From the NCBI GenBank assembly GCA_001779955.1, contig MFES01000013.1:11403-35564 (forward strand): 24,162 bases of DNA. Direction: 5' to 3'. Source of the DNA: Candidatus Doudnabacteria bacterium RIFCSPHIGHO2_02_FULL_46_11 (GTDB lineage Bacteria > Patescibacteriota > Doudnabacteria > UBA920 > 2-02-FULL-46-11). The position numbers and the translations under genes were made by a program. The notes beneath the pieces were generated by a model. It saw only the letters and a program-made list of their open reading frames with translations. It searched no databases and had not been told where the DNA came from. Shown in pieces: positions 21,748-24,162 of this stretch (the stretch's first letter is position 1; every line of letters starts with the position of its first letter).

Positions 21748-23301
21748 ATTGGCATCGTGTACCTGCGAAGCAGCTACTGTTAAAGCGGCAAGCAACCAAT
21801 AATAAGGGGCTAACGTCCTCATTTCAAAATAGGTTCCTAGAAAACCCTGAAAAACAAAGCTTAATGTGGCGCCAATTAGGCCCAAGGCTAATGACTTGGC
21901 CAACCAGGTGCTTTGCTCACTTTTTAAAACTCTGCGGGAAAAAACCAAAAGCGTAACAAACATTGCAAGGTAGGCCAATAATCCCAATACTCCGGTTTCG
22001 CCGAAAATAGACATCCAGTTATTATCAATCTGGCCTTCCGTACCATACACGCCAAAAGGAAGGTTTAGTTCGTCGTAGCCGCTGGTGTTATGCAATAGCG
22101 CAGCTGCGCCCCCGCCAAACTGGCCGGGCCCTACACCAACAAACGGACTATGGGCTAAAACCGCGCCCGGAGTTTCAATAATAAAATATAGTCGGCCCTT
22201 ACCCGTGTATTCGCTTCTTAACCTTCTTTCCGAAAAAGCCTCAAGCAACCTGTTAATTGGTGAAACAGAAGGTTCATCGATCAAACGGCGTACTTCAACT
22301 TCCTTAAAGCCAATGTAGCCGCCGAGCAAAACCACTAACGTCAAAAGGCCGGCTAAAACTTTTTTATCCTTTTGAATAAAGATCGCACAAACTATTACCG
22401 CCAATAAAAAACCAAACCATGAAGCACGCGAATAAGTTAGCATCATAGTTGGTATGCTTAAAAGTAGCACTAAGGTTGCATATTTTCTAACTTTGTCCTT
22501 GGCATAATACATAAAACCTAAAGCCGCGGCAGAAACTAATGCCAAAAAAGTACCGAGCTGATCGTAGCGGCCCATGGTGGCAAAAACTCGGCTGCCTTCT
22601 GCCCTAATTTGAAATATTTCCTGGGCTACCCGGAAACGCCCGACAAAAAATTCGCGTCCTGTAGAAAACAAAGCATCAAGCCGCGAACCGACTGCAGCCT
22701 GAATAAGTCCCAAAATTGATTCGGCCATGGCTATCACCGCGACCGCGGCTAAAACTAAAATTATCTGCCGCTGTTTTAAGCCGTACAAAATTACAGCTAG
22801 GTAAAGCAAGATAAATCTTAAAAGCTGTCTTAAACCTAAGCCTGCGGCAATTGGTTCTACCCGATTAACCAAAATAGAAATTACGGCAATGCCGACAAAA
22901 ATAAATAAAGCCACGGCAATCGGGTTATCGCTTAATTTTGTATTTGATTCTAATTTTTCCGCTCTTGAACGCTTAACTAGGCCAAAAACCAAAAGTGAAT
23001 AAATTATGGCTTCGGGGATGAGCCTAAAGAAAAGTGTTAGATCGCCCGGAATAAATTTTAACAACAGAGGCTCAAGCGGTAGAAAAATAATCAGCAACAT
23101 CAAACCACTCTGAAAAGAAATAAAGGAATGCAGCACTACTCCCAAGACAATGACGCTGCCAAAAATTTCAATCCAACTTAAAAACTGCAGGCCTATATAC
23201 AAAAGCACTGGCAAAATGGCAAGCAGGCCCAAAATTAAATACCGCGCCCAAGCCGGCACCGGAGATTTGTAGCCAAATTCAGCGGAATTAGAGTATTCCA
23301 T
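21679..23301 (-). CDS. O-antigen ligase/polymerase-like membrane protein (Wzy_C)
   Basis: About 540 residues with many membrane helices, the third such gene in the window. The Wzy_C region shows GRLYFIIETPGAVLAHSPFV, VGPGQFGGG and then DNNWMSIFGETGVLGLLAYL, where DNNW stands where its paralogues have AHN, so the active-site loop differs. The start at 23301 (MEYSNSAEFG) is preferred to 23310 because the -10 box ends at 23313 and RNA should begin near 23306, downstream of the longer start. The last 25 or so residues (DANIRMGANDTNKHTNETNI) are hydrophilic and encoded by a short-word repeat, unlike the rest of the protein. It heads an operon with the GT4 gene at 20431. Confidence 0.85.
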   Translation of the reverse strand: MEYSNSAEFGYKSPVPAWARYLILGLLAILPVLLYIGLQFLSWIEIFGSVIVLGVVLHSFISFQSGLMLLIIFLPLEPLLLKFIPGDLTLFFRLIPEAIIYSLLVFGLVKRSRAEKLESNTKLSDNPIAVALFIFVGIAVISILVNRVEPIAAGLGLRQLLRFILLYLAVILYGLKQRQIILVLAAVAVIAMAESILGLIQAAVGSRLDALFSTGREFFVGRFRVAQEIFQIRAEGSRVFATMGRYDQLGTFLALVSAAALGFMYYAKDKVRKYATLVLLLSIPTMMLTYSRASWFGFLLAVIVCAIFIQKDKKVLAGLLTLVVLLGGYIGFKEVEVRRLIDEPSVSPINRLLEAFSERRLRSEYTGKGRLYFIIETPGAVLAHSPFVGVGPGQFGGGAAALLHNTSGYDELNLPFGVYGTEGQIDNNWMSIFGETGVLGLLAYLAMFVTLLVFSRRVLKSEQSTWLAKSLALGLIGATLSFVFQGFLGTYFEMRTLAPYYWLLAALTVAASQVHDANIRMGANDTNKHTNETNIGSISI

Positions 23302-23312
23302 AACTTTCATAT

Positions 23313-23341
23313 ATTATAGCAAAAAAATACACTTTAGTCAA
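23313..23341 (-). promoter_or_regulatory. Strong sigma70 promoter of the ligase-GT4 operon
   Basis: On the minus strand it reads TTGACT (23336-23341), 17 bases, TATAAT (23313-23318). RNA should start near 23306, about five bases before the preferred ATG at 23301, giving an almost leaderless message. Confidence 0.75.
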
Positions 23342-23389
23342 TCCGTTGTAAAAGGGTCAATTCAACTTGCTAAGGCAAAAGCTTTGATC

Positions 23390-23423
23390 ATCACAACTGT
23401 TCACGGCCGTGAACGAATGTGAT
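23390..23423. promoter_or_regulatory. Imperfect 34-nt palindrome with ACGGCCGT core
   Basis: Arms match except for three central-arm positions on each side. The core GTTCACGGCCGTGAAC agrees with the palindromes at 89-120 and 682-721. Its centre is about 65 bases upstream of the -35 box of the ligase operon and just beyond the hairpin that ends cassette 4. It is a possible binding site for the PaaX/Cas2-like protein. Confidence 0.5.
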
Positions 23424-23429
23424 AACAGA

Positions 23430-23478
23430 AAGGCCGCCGGTGAATAACCGACGGCCTTCTGCCCTGCTTGCTGCAGGG
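23430..23478 (-). terminator. Hairpins ending cassette 4
   Basis: Two stems follow the TGA of the gene at 23507: CCCTGC/GCAGGG (23462-23467, 23473-23478) and a 12-bp stem with one mismatch (23430-23441, 23447-23458). The T-content after the second stem on the minus strand is low (TTCTGTT), so termination is likely but not certain. Confidence 0.55.
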
Positions 23479-23506
23479 GATCATTTAGACTCCCCCTTTA
23501 CTTCTA

Positions 23507-24162
23507 TCAGCCACAGCCGAGGCTGTCGATCTTGGCGAACCCTGGGGCCATTGACCACCAGAATCCCAAGACCCAATCCCAGCCGCCTCGGTTACTACAC
23601 ACGCCGGGCTGGTCCGTTCGCCCGGCCATCCAGAGCCAGAAACGGCTTCCGCCGACATCGGCGTAGGCCTGGGTATACACGCGCCCCTGTGCGATCGCGC
23701 CGTTGAGGCGCGCCGTGGGCATGTGATAGACCCAATTGCCGACGTGATCAGCGCGGATCTGGCAATCCGGGATCGAGGGCCCGAACAGACAAATGGTCGC
23801 AGGCGGCGTTGCCGCCGGCTGCTGCCAGAGGAACGGCCCTGAACCCTGCCGCAGCCGAGCGCCGTTGAGGGCCAAGATGCGGCCATCATCTGCCGTGCGT
23901 ACGATCCACACGGTATCCGGCGTCACCGGCGGCGTTGCGTTCACGATGATGACCACCGTATCACGCACGGCCGAGTTGGCTGTGAGTGAACAGACGAGTC
24001 CGGTGGTCCCGGGTGAGACTCCCGTAACGGTCACGCCGTTGGCGCCACTGCTGGAGGCGATGTTCGTGAACCGCGTGCCGCAGTTGAACGCCCCGGTCGC
24101 CGTGACCGTTAAGGTCGTACTTGTTCCAATCGGGATCGACGCCCCCCGCGGAGCAATGACGA
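23507..24162 (-). CDS. GC-rich Ig-like-domain protein, 5' end outside window (cassette 4)
   Basis: The frame is open to the right edge, so the start lies outside the window; an internal GTG at 24034 is not a convincing start. The visible 217 or so residues begin with Thr/Ser/Gly-rich beta strands (VTATGAFNCGTRFTNIASSS, GVTVTGVSPGTTGLVCSLTA, VRDTVVIIVNATPPVTPDTV) that look like a bacterial Ig-like domain. A tryptophan- and cysteine-rich C-terminal part follows (WIVRTADDGRILALNG, LWQQPAATPPATICLFG, GGWDWVLGFWW). It is probably exported or surface-exposed. GC is much higher than in the adjacent ligase gene and it ends in TGA followed by strong hairpins, as in the other three cassettes. Function is unknown. 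Confidence 0.65.
   Translation of the reverse strand, partial: VIAPRGASIPIGTSTTLTVTATGAFNCGTRFTNIASSSGANGVTVTGVSPGTTGLVCSLTANSAVRDTVVIIVNATPPVTPDTVWIVRTADDGRILALNGARLRQGSGPFLWQQPAATPPATICLFGPSIPDCQIRADHVGNWVYHMPTARLNGAIAQGRVYTQAYADVGGSRFWLWMAGRTDQPGVCSNRGGWDWVLGFWWSMAPGFAKIDSLGCG

Noticed and set aside
21679..23310. Start at 23310 for the third ligase-like protein
   Set aside because: It lies only three bases from the -10 box, upstream of the expected RNA start; ATG at 23301 is downstream of it.
23484..23889. Other minus-strand ORF overlapping the Ig-like gene
   Set aside because: It is an out-of-frame shadow with arginine/serine-rich composition; the 23507 frame is open to the edge and gives Ig-like strands.

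Overview
The window looks like part of a Patescibacteria (CPR) chromosome, most likely a Parcubacteria-type lineage. This is inferred from gene content: a short PaaX/Cas2-like regulator, a DUF4012 membrane protein, secreted proteins carrying long C-terminal repeat tails, and a dense set of glycosyltransferases and O-antigen-ligase-like proteins. Most native genes also lack a Shine-Dalgarno (SD) site. No rRNA, tRNA, CRISPR array, transposase or integrase was seen. The code appears to be standard: long ORFs stay open and TGA is used as a stop.

Layout. 1-1300 is a regulatory patch: a PaaX/Cas2-like gene bracketed by perfect palindromes, and a minus-strand HTH gene whose promoter contains a dyad that is duplicated at the left edge. 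1484-4563 holds a translationally coupled S41 protease and DUF4012 protein. 4815-9920 holds two GT2 glycosyltransferases and two O-antigen-ligase-like membrane proteins, all on the minus strand. 9968-11248 is a plus-strand glycosyltransferase split in frame by a 63-nt insert containing a 38-nt perfect palindrome. 11976-18226 encodes two exported proteins sharing one repeat module (a lysozyme-like/hemagglutinin-related protein and a subtilase), a dolichyl-phosphate-glucose-synthase-like GT2, and an SDR epimerase with an antitoxin-like N-terminus. 19193-23301 encodes two GT4 enzymes and a third O-antigen-ligase-like protein. Most of the window therefore builds, links and processes the cell surface glycan and exported proteins.

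Interspersed are four small-gene cassettes on the minus strand (818-1138, 11305-11595, 18525-18839, and 23507 to the window edge). They are GC-richer than their hosts and all stop with TGA, while none of the native genes does. The three whose starts are visible have strong SD sites, and each cassette is followed by a strong hairpin. Between each of the three complete cassettes and the 3' end of the native minus-strand gene next to it lies a copy of a conserved structured element (1300-1483, 11750-11945, 18990-19180). The copies share sequence blocks and keep their helices by compensatory changes. I do not recognise this element. It and its cassette genes are the best candidate here for something undescribed.

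Native genes with a readable promoter have the -10 box only a few bases before the start codon, so they look leaderless or nearly so. Two translation-initiation styles thus coexist in one stretch.
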